Notes: generated by a model not told the origin, from the letters alone. A stretch of 45,962 nt of DNA from Lacticaseibacillus pantheris DSM 15945 = JCM 12539 = NBRC 106106 (GCF_001311175.1 NZ_BBAI01000019.1:1-45962); one strand, 5' to 3'; numbered from the stretch's first letter, positions 19,613 through 28,835 are shown. Translations and numbers: made by a program.

Positions 19613-20722
19613 ATGAAAGAGAATATTGACACATTCATGAACTTCCTAGAGTCTGTGTACAACGAATGTCATACACATCTTCTTGAGCAGGGTACTAAGC
19701 GTGATCAAGTTATTGCGTTTTACATAGTCCTGCTCTCCTTTGTGATTACCTCGGGAGCTGTACTACGTAACACTATCCATGCACACAGCCTTCTAATTAT
19801 TTATGTGGGGCTGTTTGTTATTGGTGTGATTTGTAATCTAGTATTGGCTGACTTGCGCAGTTGGCACCGCCAGTACTTGGATTCTATTCGTATCATCAAC
19901 TGGGCCTTTGCACACCGCTCGGAATTCAGTGATACTTTGAAGTTAAAAGCAACCTTAGAATCGATGACGGAGTATAAGGGCAAACAAACAACTTTGTGGC
20001 CGTGGAGCACCACTGACAACATGGTGTTCACGGCTTTTGCTATACTCACGACTGTACCCGTTATCTTTGGGCTGGCAGGAATTAGCAGCCTTGCAGTCTG
20101 GCTGCGGGTGGCCATTTATATTGTCGTCTTGGGTGTGGACATGGTCTGCGTGTTCCGTTATCTTAACTTTAAAATTGAGCAGGGATTGGGATATAAGACG
20201 TGGATACTTAACTTTGATTACTATTCTCCGGAGACCGTGGACGTTTTTGCTAACCGCTATATGGATATTAAGGTGCACGATGATATTCCGACTGTGTACC
20301 AAAAGACAGGTGGCGTTGTTACCGTCCCGACACAAAATGGTCGTGTCGTGATGATTCGAATTCAACGTGCGGATGGTCATGAACATTGGGAGTTGCCACG
20401 TGGCTATATGGAAACCGACGACGCCGACCATGTGGCCGCAGCGCGACGTGAGTTGTGCGAGGAGCTGAATGTACGTGACGGTGATGTGGTAAGTGTTGAG
20501 GACCTCGGTTTAATTAGTAGCGACAGTGGGCTAATTGTTGGGGACATACACGTGGTTGCGGTTGAAGTTGGGTCGGACTGGAGTGCCGAGTTGCAGAGTG
20601 ACGAAGGAATTGTGGCGGTTCAGTTGTTTGACTTGGCGGAGGTGGATCGGATGGTGCGTGATAGTGTGATTATCGATGCGTTGACGATTGGGGCGATTGG
20701 GAAAGTTAGGGCGCGGCGGTAG
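19613..20722 (+). CDS. Four-span membrane protein fused to a Nudix hydrolase domain
   Basis: The product is about 369 aa. Residues 33-52 and 59-79 form one membrane hairpin and 137-155 and 161-181 a second, separated by a hydrophilic, helix-prone loop of about 55 residues. A C-terminal Nudix domain (about 230-360) carries ELPRGYMET...AAARRELCEELNV. The RE-x2-EE core of the Nudix box is present, but the upstream spacing is one residue longer than canonical and the first glutamate is replaced. Nudix enzymes cleave nucleoside diphosphates linked to another moiety; some act as nucleotide sensors. The fusion suggests a membrane effector or a membrane-tethered nucleotide enzyme. The ATG at 19613 follows GAGGTGG. 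Confidence 0.78.
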   Translation: MKENIDTFMNFLESVYNECHTHLLEQGTKRDQVIAFYIVLLSFVITSGAVLRNTIHAHSLLIIYVGLFVIGVICNLVLADLRSWHRQYLDSIRIINWAFAHRSEFSDTLKLKATLESMTEYKGKQTTLWPWSTTDNMVFTAFAILTTVPVIFGLAGISSLAVWLRVAIYIVVLGVDMVCVFRYLNFKIEQGLGYKTWILNFDYYSPETVDVFANRYMDIKVHDDIPTVYQKTGGVVTVPTQNGRVVMIRIQRADGHEHWELPRGYMETDDADHVAAARRELCEELNVRDGDVVSVEDLGLISSDSGLIVGDIHVVAVEVGSDWSAELQSDEGIVAVQLFDLAEVDRMVRDSVIIDALTIGAIGKVRARR

Positions 20723-21050
20723 GAATCTATCGAAACACGGTTTGTTGTTTGTGGCGTAGTCTGTGACAAGCTGGATGTGTCTTCATATACTTAGATTTCT
20801 AAAGCCGTTCGGATAGACTTACTTACGAGGGACATTACACAAACTCCTATTCTCTGTTCTGCGGTCGGGACAGTGAGCGAGCAGAACGTGTAATATCCTT
20901 TTTGTTCGTTTACATATAAGAACGGTACGGAAAGGTAGCTGCTAGGAAATTGGCTATCAACTCCAAATAGCGTAGCCCCTTAAAGTTCTACTACTACAGA
21001 TGCTATACTACATCTGTATCAATAAAGGGTTGGGAATATTGGAGGGTCAA
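20723..21050. other. Intergenic region with a strong hairpin
   Basis: No gene is seen in these 328 bp. They hold the hairpin at 20834-20907 and, further right, the presumed promoter of the DeoR-family regulator with its GGAGGG ribosome site at about 21041. Confidence 0.5.
20834..20907 (+). terminator. Two-storey hairpin with T-run, probable terminator
   Basis: An outer ATTACAC/GTGTAAT stem stacks directly on an inner GTTCTGC/GCAGAAC stem on the 3' side, with a 15-nt bulge on the 5' side. A TCCTTTTTG tail follows. It probably ends the Nudix transcript, though the bulge is unusual for a simple terminator. Confidence 0.6.
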
Positions 21051-21824
21051 ATGGTGAAGGATGAACTCCGTGCTTAGTAATTGAAATACTTGAAAGTAAG
21101 TCACATGTAACTATCAACGAACTTGCCCAAAAGACATACACAAGTGAGTCGACTATTCGGCGAGCGTTGAAGGAAATGGAATCAGCTGGCGACCTGGTGA
21201 GGACCCGTGGTGGCGCATCATTGGTACGAGAAGATTCACTTGAGAAGGGTATGCATTATCGTTATGGCTCACACATCCTTGAGAAGCGGCGCATTGCCAT
21301 AGCTGCAGAGAAACTAATAGAGGATGGTCAGAGAATCATGATTGATTCTAGTAGTACAGCCTTAATTTTTGCTGAGCAAATTCGACGTCATAAGTATATG
21401 GACATATTAACCAATGGACTACGGACAGCAGTCGAGTTGTCTGAAATCATGGACCATACTACAAACTTATATTGTGCCTGTGGTCATATTCATACCGAGG
21501 CGTCCGGCGTTTATGGCGGCTCGACAACAGCGTACATAGAACAACACCAAGCCGACTTGGCCTTTATATCTGGCCGTGGATTGGATTCCAGGATTGGTAT
21601 ATCTGACTCTCGTGACGAGGAAGCAGATATCAAGAAGGCCATGATGAAAGCTTCAGATTGCGTAGTGGTGCTGATTGACTCTTCTAAGTTTGAAAAAAAC
21701 AAATTTTTTTGCTAGTCTGGGTTTCGATCAGATTGATGTGCTAGTGACCGACAAGAAGTTACCGCAAGACATAGCAGAAAAACTGGAACAATTCGATGTT
21801 CATCTGATTGTCGCGGATTCGTAG
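21051..21824 (+). CDS. DeoR-family transcriptional regulator (two frame breaks)
   Basis: An N-terminal helix-turn-helix (VTINELAQKTYTSESTIRRALKEME as successive motifs) is followed by a DeoR C-terminal sensor domain with GGASLV, DSSSTALIFAEQI, LTNGLRTAVEL, YGGSTTAYI and AFISGRGLD. Such regulators respond to a phosphorylated sugar and usually repress. One base is missing near 21073, and one base too many lies in the A7/T7 pair at 21693-21710. Restored, the protein is about 257 aa and ends HLIVADS at 21822-21824. It lies directly upstream of the aldolase-PTS genes, its likely targets. Confidence 0.82.
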
Positions 21825-21891
21825 TGTTTTCAAAAAAAACTGAAAGGTTAGTCAACCATAAATGACAGAATGCCAACCTTTGAGCAAATCA

Positions 21892-21905
21892 ATAAAAGCG
21901 CTTCC
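21892..21905 (+). promoter_or_regulatory. Possible cre (CcpA) site
   Basis: ATAAAAGCGCTTCC has the AAAGCGCTT core of catabolite-responsive elements but deviates at both ends. It lies about 45 bp upstream of the aldolase gene, near a TATTAT -10-like sequence. Confidence 0.4.
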
Positions 21906-21948
21906 TTTCGTGCTATTATGCGCATATAGAAAGGGGTGCTTTTTTTTA

Positions 21949-22816
21949 ATGACACTTGTAAATCTGAATGAAATATTGAAGTCGGCTCAGGCCGGGCACT
22001 ACGCAGTTGGCGCATTTAATGTTACCAATCTGGAGATGGTTGACTCAATTGTGAACGCCGCTGAATCACAACACGCGCCAGTGGTTGTACAGTATGCAGA
22101 GGGAGACGATGAGCGTATAACAATTGAGAAGGTTGGCTACTATGCTACTGAAATCGCTCGTCAAGCATCGGTTCCAGTGGTGGTTCATCTCGACCATGGC
22201 CATAGTTTCTCAGCATGTATGCGAGCAATTCGCTGTGGGTACAGTTCAGTTATGTTTGATGGTTCTGAATTACCCTACGATGAAAACCTTGAAACTTCAA
22301 AGGAGGTTGTAAAGGTTGCGCACGAGGTCGGAGTATCCGTGGAGGTTGAATTAGGCAGAATGATTCGTAGCAACGGGAGACCGCTGACGAATCCTGATAT
22401 TACGGAACTAATGACAAATCCAGATATTGCGGGTGAGTTTAGTAAAAAAAACCAATGCAGATGCGCTTGCAGTATCATTTGGAACTGTCCATGGTGTATA
22501 CAAAACCGTGCCAAAATTAAACTTTGATCGTTTGAAAGCCCTCAGAGAAAATATCAAACAGCCCTTGGTTGTACATGGTGGCTCTGGACTAAAGACGGAA
22601 GAGTATCAACAAATGGCCCAGATGGGTATTACAAAGATAAACTTTTACTCTGACATGGCTAATCGTGTTGCGCGCCACATTGTTTCTGACTTAGTCCAAA
22701 AAGGTGAAGATATTTATATCCAGGATTGGACAGATTTGCAACTTAAGTATGTAACAGATGATTTAGCACAGAAGATTCGGGTGTTTGGCAGTGCGAATAT
22801 GGCAAACATAAGTTGA
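21949..22816 (+). CDS. Class II ketose-bisphosphate aldolase (one frame break)
   Basis: This zinc-dependent aldolase of the fructose/tagatose-bisphosphate family has AVGAFNVTNLEMV, zinc site PVVVHLDHGHSF, SVEVELG, VVHGGSGL and KINFYSDMANR. It cleaves a ketose bisphosphate to glyceraldehyde-3-phosphate and dihydroxyacetone phosphate or an analogue. Eight A at 22444-22451 break the frame; seven gives EFSKKTNADALAVSFGTVHG. It is about 288 aa. It lies between a DeoR regulator and a fructose-type PTS permease, so it probably processes the imported, phosphorylated sugar. The second aldolase at 30691 is a paralogue in an analogous setting. Confidence 0.87.
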
Positions 22817-22837
22817 CAGGGAGAGGGATGATCTAGG

Positions 22838-24278
22838 ATGACAAAGTACGATATTGTTGGGGCAACCGGTTGTACCACTGGCATCGCCCATACGTACATG
22901 GCTAAGAAAGCTTTGGAGGAGGCTGCGCAAAAGAAGGGCCTTACGTACAAGTTTGAGGCCCACGGCCGTATGGGTGTTGAGAATGAATTAACTCCAGAGG
23001 AAATCAAGGATGCTGGCGCCGTAGTTGTTGCGTCCGATAAGGATGTTGATAGTCAACGGTTTGCAGGTAAGCCGATGGTTGACGTTCCCGTTGCACATGC
23101 AATTAAGGATCCAGACGCACTGATTACACAAGCCTTGTCCGCAAAACCGTCTTCTCCTTCGCAACAGGTTGACTACGGATCAGGTGAGAATGTTTCTGAC
23201 TACATTTCAGCTCCTAAGTCAGGTAAGGGACTAGGATTTACGTTGTATCGAGCTTTAATGAACGGTGTCTCCAATATGCTACCTTTTGTTGTTGGGGGTG
23301 GTGTGTTAATCGCGTTATCACTGCTATGGGGTATCAACTCAGCAGATCCTAAGAGTGACCAATATAATCAAATTGCGTTTTATATGCATAGCGTTGGGAC
23401 GACTGCTTTCAGCATGATGGTGCCAATGCTGGCAGGTGGCATTGCTAAGAGCATTTCTAGCCCCGCCTTTGTTGGTGGATTGGTAGGAGGTCTAATTGCA
23501 ACCGCTGGCGGAACTGGTTTCCTTGGCGGCATTGTAGCTGGATTTGCCGCTGGATATATTTTCTTGGGATTGACTAAGGCGCTAACCGTGTTACCCAATA
23601 ATTTCAACGGAATTAAGGCAATTTTCTTACTTCCTGTGCTTGGTAACCTAATTACAGGATTCTTGATTTATTGGATCGCATCACCAATGAAGTTTGTCAA
23701 TGAAGGCATGGTTAGTTTTCTCGAAGGTTTCCAGGACTCGAGCCCTATTGTTTTGGGAATTATTATGGGATGCATGTGTGCTTTTGACATGGGTGGTCCC
23801 GTCAACAAGGCTGCATCGTTGGTGGCCTTAGCTTTGTTAGCAAAAGGCAATTACTTCTTTATTGCAGGTTTTTCGGCAGCATGTATTGCGCCACCGTTAA
23901 TTACTGGGATTGCTACCACGGTATTCCACAAGTATTATACTGTTGGTGAACGAAATGCAGGTTTGGTTAATTACCTGCTTGGCTCGACTCATATTACCGA
24001 GGGGGCTATTCCATTTGTTGTTGAAGATCCATTACGAAATATGCCAATTATGATGCTGGGGTCTTCGATTGCAGCTTCAATGACCTATCTTTTTAGGGTG
24101 CAAGTACCCGCACCTGCCGGGGCCTTCCTAGTACTTCCAATTGTGGTCCACCCGTTCTTGTGGTTGTTGGCAATTTTTTACGGGTGCGATTATTGGTGGA
24201 TTGCTGTTGGGTTACGCTCGAAAAAGAAAGGTGTTAGCGGGTAAGAAAGAAATACCTGGACTATCGGTTGCAAAATAA
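22838..24278 (+). CDS. Fructose-type PTS permease, EIIBC (one frame break)
   Basis: An N-terminal EIIB-Fru domain has the phosphorylatable cysteine in GATGCTTGIAHTYMAKKAL and HGRMGVENEL. It is followed by a linker and an EIIC-Fru membrane domain (GVSNMLPFVVGGGVLIALSL, FDMGGPVNKAA, STHITEGAIPFVVEDP). One T too many at 24174-24179 (six for five) garbles the last span. The corrected end is TGAIIGGLLLGYARKRK and then KEIPGLSVAK, with the stop at 24276-24278 (about 480 aa). It takes up a sugar with phosphorylation. The companion EIIA is encoded separately just downstream. Confidence 0.87.
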
Positions 24279-24300
24279 TGATTCCACAGGAGATGATAAA

Positions 24301-24747
24301 GTGACCGAAGAATATTTTCCGATGGACCTAGAGGATGTTTATTTTACTGAAGTTTCAAACCAGATAGAACTTTTCAGATACTTGGCAGAAGTTGGTCGGA
24401 AAAAGTTATACTTGGAAGATGCAGAAGACGTTGTCGAGGCATTTATCCGACGTGAGCGGGAGGCCTCTACTGGAATGTTTGATGGCATCGCTATTCCGCA
24501 TGCAATCTCGGATCACATTTCTACAGCTAGGATTATGGTAGCCAAAAACACGAAGCAAATTCCTTGGGAAACCTTTGACGGACAGGACGTTTCATTCGCG
24601 ATTGCGTTTCTAATTCCAGCTAAAGGCGAGCAAGAACATTTAAAGTTGTTGTCTGAAGTTGCACAGAAGCTCGTTGATGATGATAACAGAAAAACATTGC
24701 TAGGCCTTAATCGTGCTAATGATATTTATCAATGGTTAAAGGCGTAG
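24301..24747 (+). CDS. Fructose-type PTS EIIA
   Basis: The EIIA-Fru/Ntr domain of about 148 aa has its active-site histidine in GMFDGIAIPHAIS and a downstream FAIAFLIPAKGEQEH. It passes phosphate from HPr to the EIIB domain of the preceding gene. I chose GTG 24301 because a CAGGAGATG site precedes it. An N-terminal segment of about 30 acidic residues before the domain has no recognised role. Together with the EIIBC gene it gives the same three functions that are fused in the second PTS at 31591. Confidence 0.85.
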   Translation: MTEEYFPMDLEDVYFTEVSNQIELFRYLAEVGRKKLYLEDAEDVVEAFIRREREASTGMFDGIAIPHAISDHISTARIMVAKNTKQIPWETFDGQDVSFAIAFLIPAKGEQEHLKLLSEVAQKLVDDDNRKTLLGLNRANDIYQWLKA

Positions 24748-24777
24748 ATGATTATGTGCGCAAATTAATAGCATCAT

Positions 24778-24821
24778 AAATATTGCGACCATCCCAATGA
24801 AGGGAGGCCGCCAATATTTTT
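24778..24821. terminator. Terminator between the convergent PTS and hexosaminidase genes
   Basis: An AAATATTG/CAATATTT stem with an inner CCATCCC/GGGAGG pairing is followed by TTTTA. The A/T-symmetric flanks could serve both strands. Confidence 0.65.
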
Positions 24822-24919
24822 ACTATACGAGCTGAAAGACTCCACGTTTATCTGTTGATTAATGGATTGTCTGCTGAGCTATGCTCTAGCACTATAAAAT
24901 CTAGCAGTAGTTTTGATAC

Positions 24920-27301
24920 TTAAACATTGCGCTTACTAGTGATACTCAATCCGAATACCGCCAGCAATGTAGTTAAAGCACCCAGAATTGTGACCAATAC
25001 GCCTGGTTCGTCACTGTCACCAGTCTGCGGGTATTCCCGGGTGTCCTTATGCTGAGCGTTACCCATGTTGGTATTAGTCGAACTAGATGCATCGGCTTTA
25101 GCAGTTTCCTGTTGCGTTAACCTTGCTACGGTCGGCATGGTGACCACATCTCCTGACCCAAGCGTGACGTTCTCACCTTCAGTTAGCAGCGTCTGCTCAC
25201 CAGTATCCTTCGCGGTGGCCGCCGGCGCTACAGTCTGCTTGGTATTATCATAGTACTCACTCGCTTCAACCGACACGCCATCACCCATGCTAGTCTTCGT
25301 GATGGCCGGATTCCACGCAACTTTGTCTAGGTCCGCCGCGGTAATTGACGTGGCGTCGACCCTGAACTTGAAGGCTGCAAAGTCGTCAAAGCTGATGCTG
25401 TCGTCGACACTCCAGGCCTTCTGGGCGAAGGCGCGGAATGGTGCGGCAAAGTCGCGCGCGACCTCGTCCTCTGTTTGGGCGTCGTAGTTATCACTCCAGA
25501 TGGAAATGGCCGAACCCAGAAATTGGTCGGTGAGCTTGGTGTGGTCGATGGTCTGGGTAAACGACTTGCCATCAATCTTACCGTCACCCTGGACGCCGGC
25601 AAAGACACCGTTGTCCCAGCCGTTGTAAATCTTGTCCGCTTTGGGGTACGTGTAACCGGCGTTCTCACCCAGAACGTAGTAGAGGTAGCCGTCGTCGTAG
25701 TTGACGATCTTGTGGCCCTCATCAATGATTGTTTGCAGCGTTGGCATCGGGGTACGGCAGTGGGTCCAGTACTTCACAGCCATGTCTTTGTTGAGGCCCA
25801 CCAGGGACGAATCGTCAGACCGGTAAATGCGGTCGTGGAAAATCATTGTCGCGTACCCTTTGCTTTGCACGTACTCGTCCATCGTGTTGAGGAAATCGTA
25901 GAATGCCTCGACACCATTGGCCTGGTCTCCGTACTTGGCGACCGCGGAGTTATACAGCTTAGGGAACGAGCGTTTCATGGTCGCGGTTGAGAAGTCGTTT
26001 TGCAGGAATTCATCGCCGCCAATGTTGAAGTAGGGGCTCGAGTCACCAAAAACGGCTGCGAATTCGTCGATGAGGGACTTCATGAAATCGACGGCATCCG
26101 GATTGGTGACGTCCAGGTAATTGGCAAAGGCGGGGATGGAACTCTTGTCCACCAGCTTAAATTCCGGGTGGGACTTGAGCACCTGCCCCAGATGTCCCGG
26201 CATGTCGAGCTCGGGCGTCACGGTGATGAAGTTCAACTTTGCGTACGCGACGATTTCTTTGACCTCATCCTGGGTGAGGTATTCGGGTGACATGATCTCG
26301 GGGTGTACTTTTGATTCCAGCATGAACCCTTTGATGTCGGAAAAATGCATGGTCAAGTCGTTGGCCTTGGACGCGGCCATCTCATCAATGAGGTCCAAGA
26401 ACCACTGCTTGGAGTAGTACTTGCGGCCGCAATCCACGGAGACCTCACGCAACCCGACCTCGGGTGCGTCGGTAATGATGCCTTCCGGGAGTGCCTGTCC
26501 CGACTGCACCATCTGGGATAGTGTCGTGAGGGCGTAAAAGGCACCCTGCGCCGTGCGGGCGTTGATGGCCATGCTGTCGGTGGCGATTTTGATGGTATAG
26601 CCTTCGTCGTTTTGAACGTTCTGATCCGCCGCGTTTAGTTGGATGATGCCGTCCAGGCCAGTGGCAGCGGTGGTGAGCACTTGGAGCTCGTTGCCCGTGG
26701 CGGCTTTGTACGTGGCCGCAAACTTGTTGACCTGATAGCCCAGCGGGGAGTCCTCGGCGAGCCCGGCGGCAGCGATGTAGTGGTAATTGTGCCAGTTGAT
26801 GGCCTGGTTGCTGGTGGCCTCGTAATCCTTGACGTTGGTCACCGCGACTTGATGGGTGTCGCCAAAGTCGTCGCCGGGCTGGACGTCGGGGACTGTGGTT
26901 GGTGTCGTCGCGGTGGCTACGGATGCGGTGGGCGTGCTTGTGGATACGATTTTGTCAGCGGGTGCGGGATCCGTGGCGGGCGTCGTTGCTACGTTTGTCG
27001 CCGCCTCCTCGTTGGTGGCCGGCTGCTCCGTTTGGTCGGCCGCCGTTACGGTTGTGTCCTGGACCGAGTCAGCGCTTGGTGACGGGTTAGCTGTCCCGTT
27101 TGGTGTGGCTGGGGCAACTTTGCCTGTGTCCGGTGCGGTGGTGGATATGTTTGATGGATCATCCGACGATTGTGTTTGCGTCGCCGTTTGCGGGGATGTA
27201 GTGGCTGCCGCGTGTGCTGTGTGGTTGGTGGACAGTCCCAGAGATACCCCAGTTAATATTACGGTGCTGAATAGTAGATCGCGCCATTTGCCCTCAATCA
27301 T
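24920..27301 (-). CDS. Cell-wall-anchored GH20 beta-N-acetylhexosaminidase
   Basis: The product is 793 aa. It has a signal peptide (about 1-33, ending AHAAATTS), a Thr/Ala/Pro-rich stalk to about 150, a GH20 accessory domain (about 155-280) and a GH20 catalytic barrel (about 285-650). The barrel has the catalytic pair in FNIGGDEF (D430, E431) and the substrate region FITVTPELDMPGH. The C-terminus has a variant sortase motif YPQTG (about 757-761), a hydrophobic span and KRNV. GH20 enzymes release terminal GlcNAc/GalNAc or lacto-N-biose from glycans; the exact specificity is not decided here. An upstream NagR-type operator and cre box suggest induction by amino sugars and catabolite repression. 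Confidence 0.9.
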   Translation of the reverse strand: MIEGKWRDLLFSTVILTGVSLGLSTNHTAHAAATTSPQTATQTQSSDDPSNISTTAPDTGKVAPATPNGTANPSPSADSVQDTTVTAADQTEQPATNEEAATNVATTPATDPAPADKIVSTSTPTASVATATTPTTVPDVQPGDDFGDTHQVAVTNVKDYEATSNQAINWHNYHYIAAAGLAEDSPLGYQVNKFAATYKAATGNELQVLTTAATGLDGIIQLNAADQNVQNDEGYTIKIATDSMAINARTAQGAFYALTTLSQMVQSGQALPEGIITDAPEVGLREVSVDCGRKYYSKQWFLDLIDEMAASKANDLTMHFSDIKGFMLESKVHPEIMSPEYLTQDEVKEIVAYAKLNFITVTPELDMPGHLGQVLKSHPEFKLVDKSSIPAFANYLDVTNPDAVDFMKSLIDEFAAVFGDSSPYFNIGGDEFLQNDFSTATMKRSFPKLYNSAVAKYGDQANGVEAFYDFLNTMDEYVQSKGYATMIFHDRIYRSDDSSLVGLNKDMAVKYWTHCRTPMPTLQTIIDEGHKIVNYDDGYLYYVLGENAGYTYPKADKIYNGWDNGVFAGVQGDGKIDGKSFTQTIDHTKLTDQFLGSAISIWSDNYDAQTEDEVARDFAAPFRAFAQKAWSVDDSISFDDFAAFKFRVDATSITAADLDKVAWNPAITKTSMGDGVSVEASEYYDNTKQTVAPAATAKDTGEQTLLTEGENVTLGSGDVVTMPTVARLTQQETAKADASSSTNTNMGNAQHKDTREYPQTGDSDEPGVLVTILGALTTLLAVFGLSITSKRNV

Positions 27302-27500
27302 GTTAAAACCTAACCTTTCGTTTTGTGTGCAGTAGCATACCTAAAAGTGACGTCAATATGATGTAACGGTAGGTCGGACGAGTTGCTGCAGTTCCTGTGC
27401 AAAACTGGGTGGGCCAAAGTGGATTTAAGTGATTGCTAGTGTAACTGGATGATGCCTAACTGTTATTTAACTAGATGTGTGGGCGGTCCTCCTTTCACGA

Positions 27501-27516
27501 ATTGGTCTACACCAGT
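27501..27516. promoter_or_regulatory. NagR/YvoA-type (GntR/HutC) operator
   Basis: ATTGGTCTACACCAGT is a near-palindrome matching the known dre/NagR consensus (ATTGGT-N4-ACCAAT form). It lies about 200 bp upstream of the GH20 gene. NagR-type regulators respond to GlcNAc-6-P or GlcN-6-P, which fits an N-acetylhexosaminidase. The regulator gene is not in the window. Confidence 0.65.
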
Positions 27517-27546
27517 CGAGTGGATTATAGCAGGATATGGGGATGA

Positions 27547-27560
27547 TGTAAACGCTTTCT
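27547..27560. promoter_or_regulatory. cre (CcpA) site
   Basis: TGTAAACGCTTTCT matches the TGWAANCGNTNWCA consensus at 13 of 14 positions. It lies close to the NagR-type operator, so the hexosaminidase is likely under catabolite repression. Confidence 0.6.
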
Positions 27561-27815
27561 GATATGTGCCGATTGATTTTTTTTGAAAGATTGAATTGCG
27601 ATTAAATGTGTTATTAATCTTTATAATTGGAAGTTATAAAACGCGGCTTTTCCACTTTGTTTGTGGCTGGTTTTCTGGAGCTTGCCAGTGATTGCCCTCT
27701 ATATACAAGCGCTGGTCTGGAGAGTATTCTTTTGGTGACAGGATTTTATGGGGACGGTTTAGATCGCTACTTTGCCTTTGCATTTTGTATTTATATTAAG
27801 GAAGGTCGGTTATTT

Positions 27816-28202
27816 ATGACTACAGTATTAACGTACGGGACATTTGATTTACTCCACTGGGGACACATCCACTTGCTTGAGCGCGCCGCCGAGCTGGGTG
27901 ATCGGCTGATTGTTGGGCTCTTGACTGACGAGTTTAACGCGCAGAAGCACAAAGAAGCCTACAATTCGTACGAACATAGAAAGTACATTCTGGAGGCCGT
28001 TCGTTATGTGGACGAGGTCATTCTGGAGCGTAGTTGGGAACAGAAGATTGGGGATGTGCAGGCGAATAACATCGACATCTTTGTCATGGGGTCCGACTGG
28101 GAGGGGCAGTTCGACTTTTTGCGTGAGTACTGCAAAGTGGTGTATTTACCGCGGACGAATGGGGTTTCTACTTCGGAGATTAAGAGCGATTTGAAGGGGT
28201 GA
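27816..28202 (+). CDS. tagD: Glycerol-3-phosphate cytidylyltransferase
   Basis: The 128-aa nucleotidyltransferase starts MTTVLTYGTFDLLHWGHIHL, with the HxGH motif as HWGH, and ends with the RTNGVSTSEI signature. It makes CDP-glycerol for teichoic acid synthesis in the cytoplasm. The ATG at 27816 follows AAGGAAGG; the longer upstream frame is not protein-like. It stands alone here, without other teichoic acid genes nearby, and its frame is intact. Confidence 0.92.
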   Translation: MTTVLTYGTFDLLHWGHIHLLERAAELGDRLIVGLLTDEFNAQKHKEAYNSYEHRKYILEAVRYVDEVILERSWEQKIGDVQANNIDIFVMGSDWEGQFDFLREYCKVVYLPRTNGVSTSEIKSDLKG

Positions 28203-28374
28203 AGGCTGGACATTAGTTGATTTTTGGGAAGAATAAACTGCAATTTAGATTGGCTTTGCCCGAATCTGAACCGATGTGCTGTAGCGAAATCTCTTGTATA
28301 GGCTGTTAAAAGTACGGAGAGCCGCGGAGATTTATGGACCGTATTTATACACGATATTCTATCCAAATGTAAGG

Positions 28375-28380
28375 TATAAT
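28375..28380 (+). promoter_or_regulatory. -10 box of the small unit at 28403
   Basis: TATAAT lies about 20 bp upstream of the first ATG of the small unknown gene. No good -35 box is present at 17 bp. Confidence 0.35.
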
Positions 28381-28402
28381 TTGGGCAGGTTAGAGTAAAG
28401 TC

Positions 28403-28706
28403 ATGAAAATTGGGTAATGCTACAACTGCCGATGTTGATCTGACGGGATTTGTTTACTGTGCTCTCCGCGCATGCGGAGGTGATCCTGGACTTGAGGTCC
28501 TTGTACACGGTCGTTGGATGCTGTTCTCCACCAACGCGGATGTAATTGGAAGTTTATTAAATACCGAACCCACCTGTTCTATCGTTTTGCTTAACCATGA
28601 GCGTTCTTTTTATCCATTAGCAGACTCTTCCTTGCGCATCATCGGGCACGCCATCAATATTCCCCATCAGGCTCTCCGCAAAGGAGGGTCTTTTTTTTCG
28701 CTCCTA
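28403..28706 (+). CDS. Unrecognised small ORF, possibly HPr-like, in a structured transcript
   Basis: If one G is removed near 28412, the ATG at 28403 opens a frame of about 100 codons starting MKIGNATTADVDLTGFVYC. By eye, GLEVLVHGRWMLFSTNADVI followed by GSLL and CSIVLL resembles the beta-alpha-beta pattern of HPr-fold proteins, but the region that should hold the active-site histidine lacks one. Alternatively this is a non-coding RNA: hairpins CTCCGC/GCGGAG (about 28464-28479), GGAC/GTCC and CGTTGG/CCAACG occur in succession, and the unit ends on a terminator. The ribosome site is weak. The frame may end at 28706 if the T-run is seven, or continue to 28784. Confidence 0.35.
28672..28698 (+). 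terminator. Terminator upstream of the PRD regulator promoter
   Basis: A CTCTCC-GCAAA-GGAGGG stem-loop is followed by eight T. It ends the preceding small transcript before the promoter at 28753. Confidence 0.75.
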
Positions 28707-28752
28707 GGAAGCTCGTTGCCATTCTTTTCCGCCTACCGGAAAATCTCGTTCT

Positions 28753-28780
28753 TTGTAAGCGAATACATACGGGGCATAAT
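28753..28780 (+). promoter_or_regulatory. Promoter with overlapping cre site
   Basis: TTGTAA and CATAAT, spaced 16 bp, lie about 55 bp upstream of the PRD-regulator gene. TGTAAGCGAATACA (28754-28767) fits the cre consensus at 13 of 14 positions and covers the -35 element, so CcpA would block initiation when preferred sugars are present. Confidence 0.6.
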
Positions 28781-28835
28781 ATAGTTGTCCGCTAGGGATG
28801 GATAGGCCTATCTAATGTGTGAGGGAGGAGATTTT

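Larger units (their letters stand above)
27302..27626. other. Hexosaminidase upstream region
   Basis: This is non-coding. It contains, on the hexosaminidase side, a weak AAAGG ribosome site and a long leader, then the NagR-like operator and a cre-like site described separately. No convincing -35/-10 pair was fixed. Confidence 0.5.

Noticed and set aside
25475..27335. Several long plus-strand frames opposite the hexosaminidase gene
   Set aside because: They are mirror frames of a GC-rich gene; the minus-strand protein has a signal peptide, catalytic motif and sorting signal.
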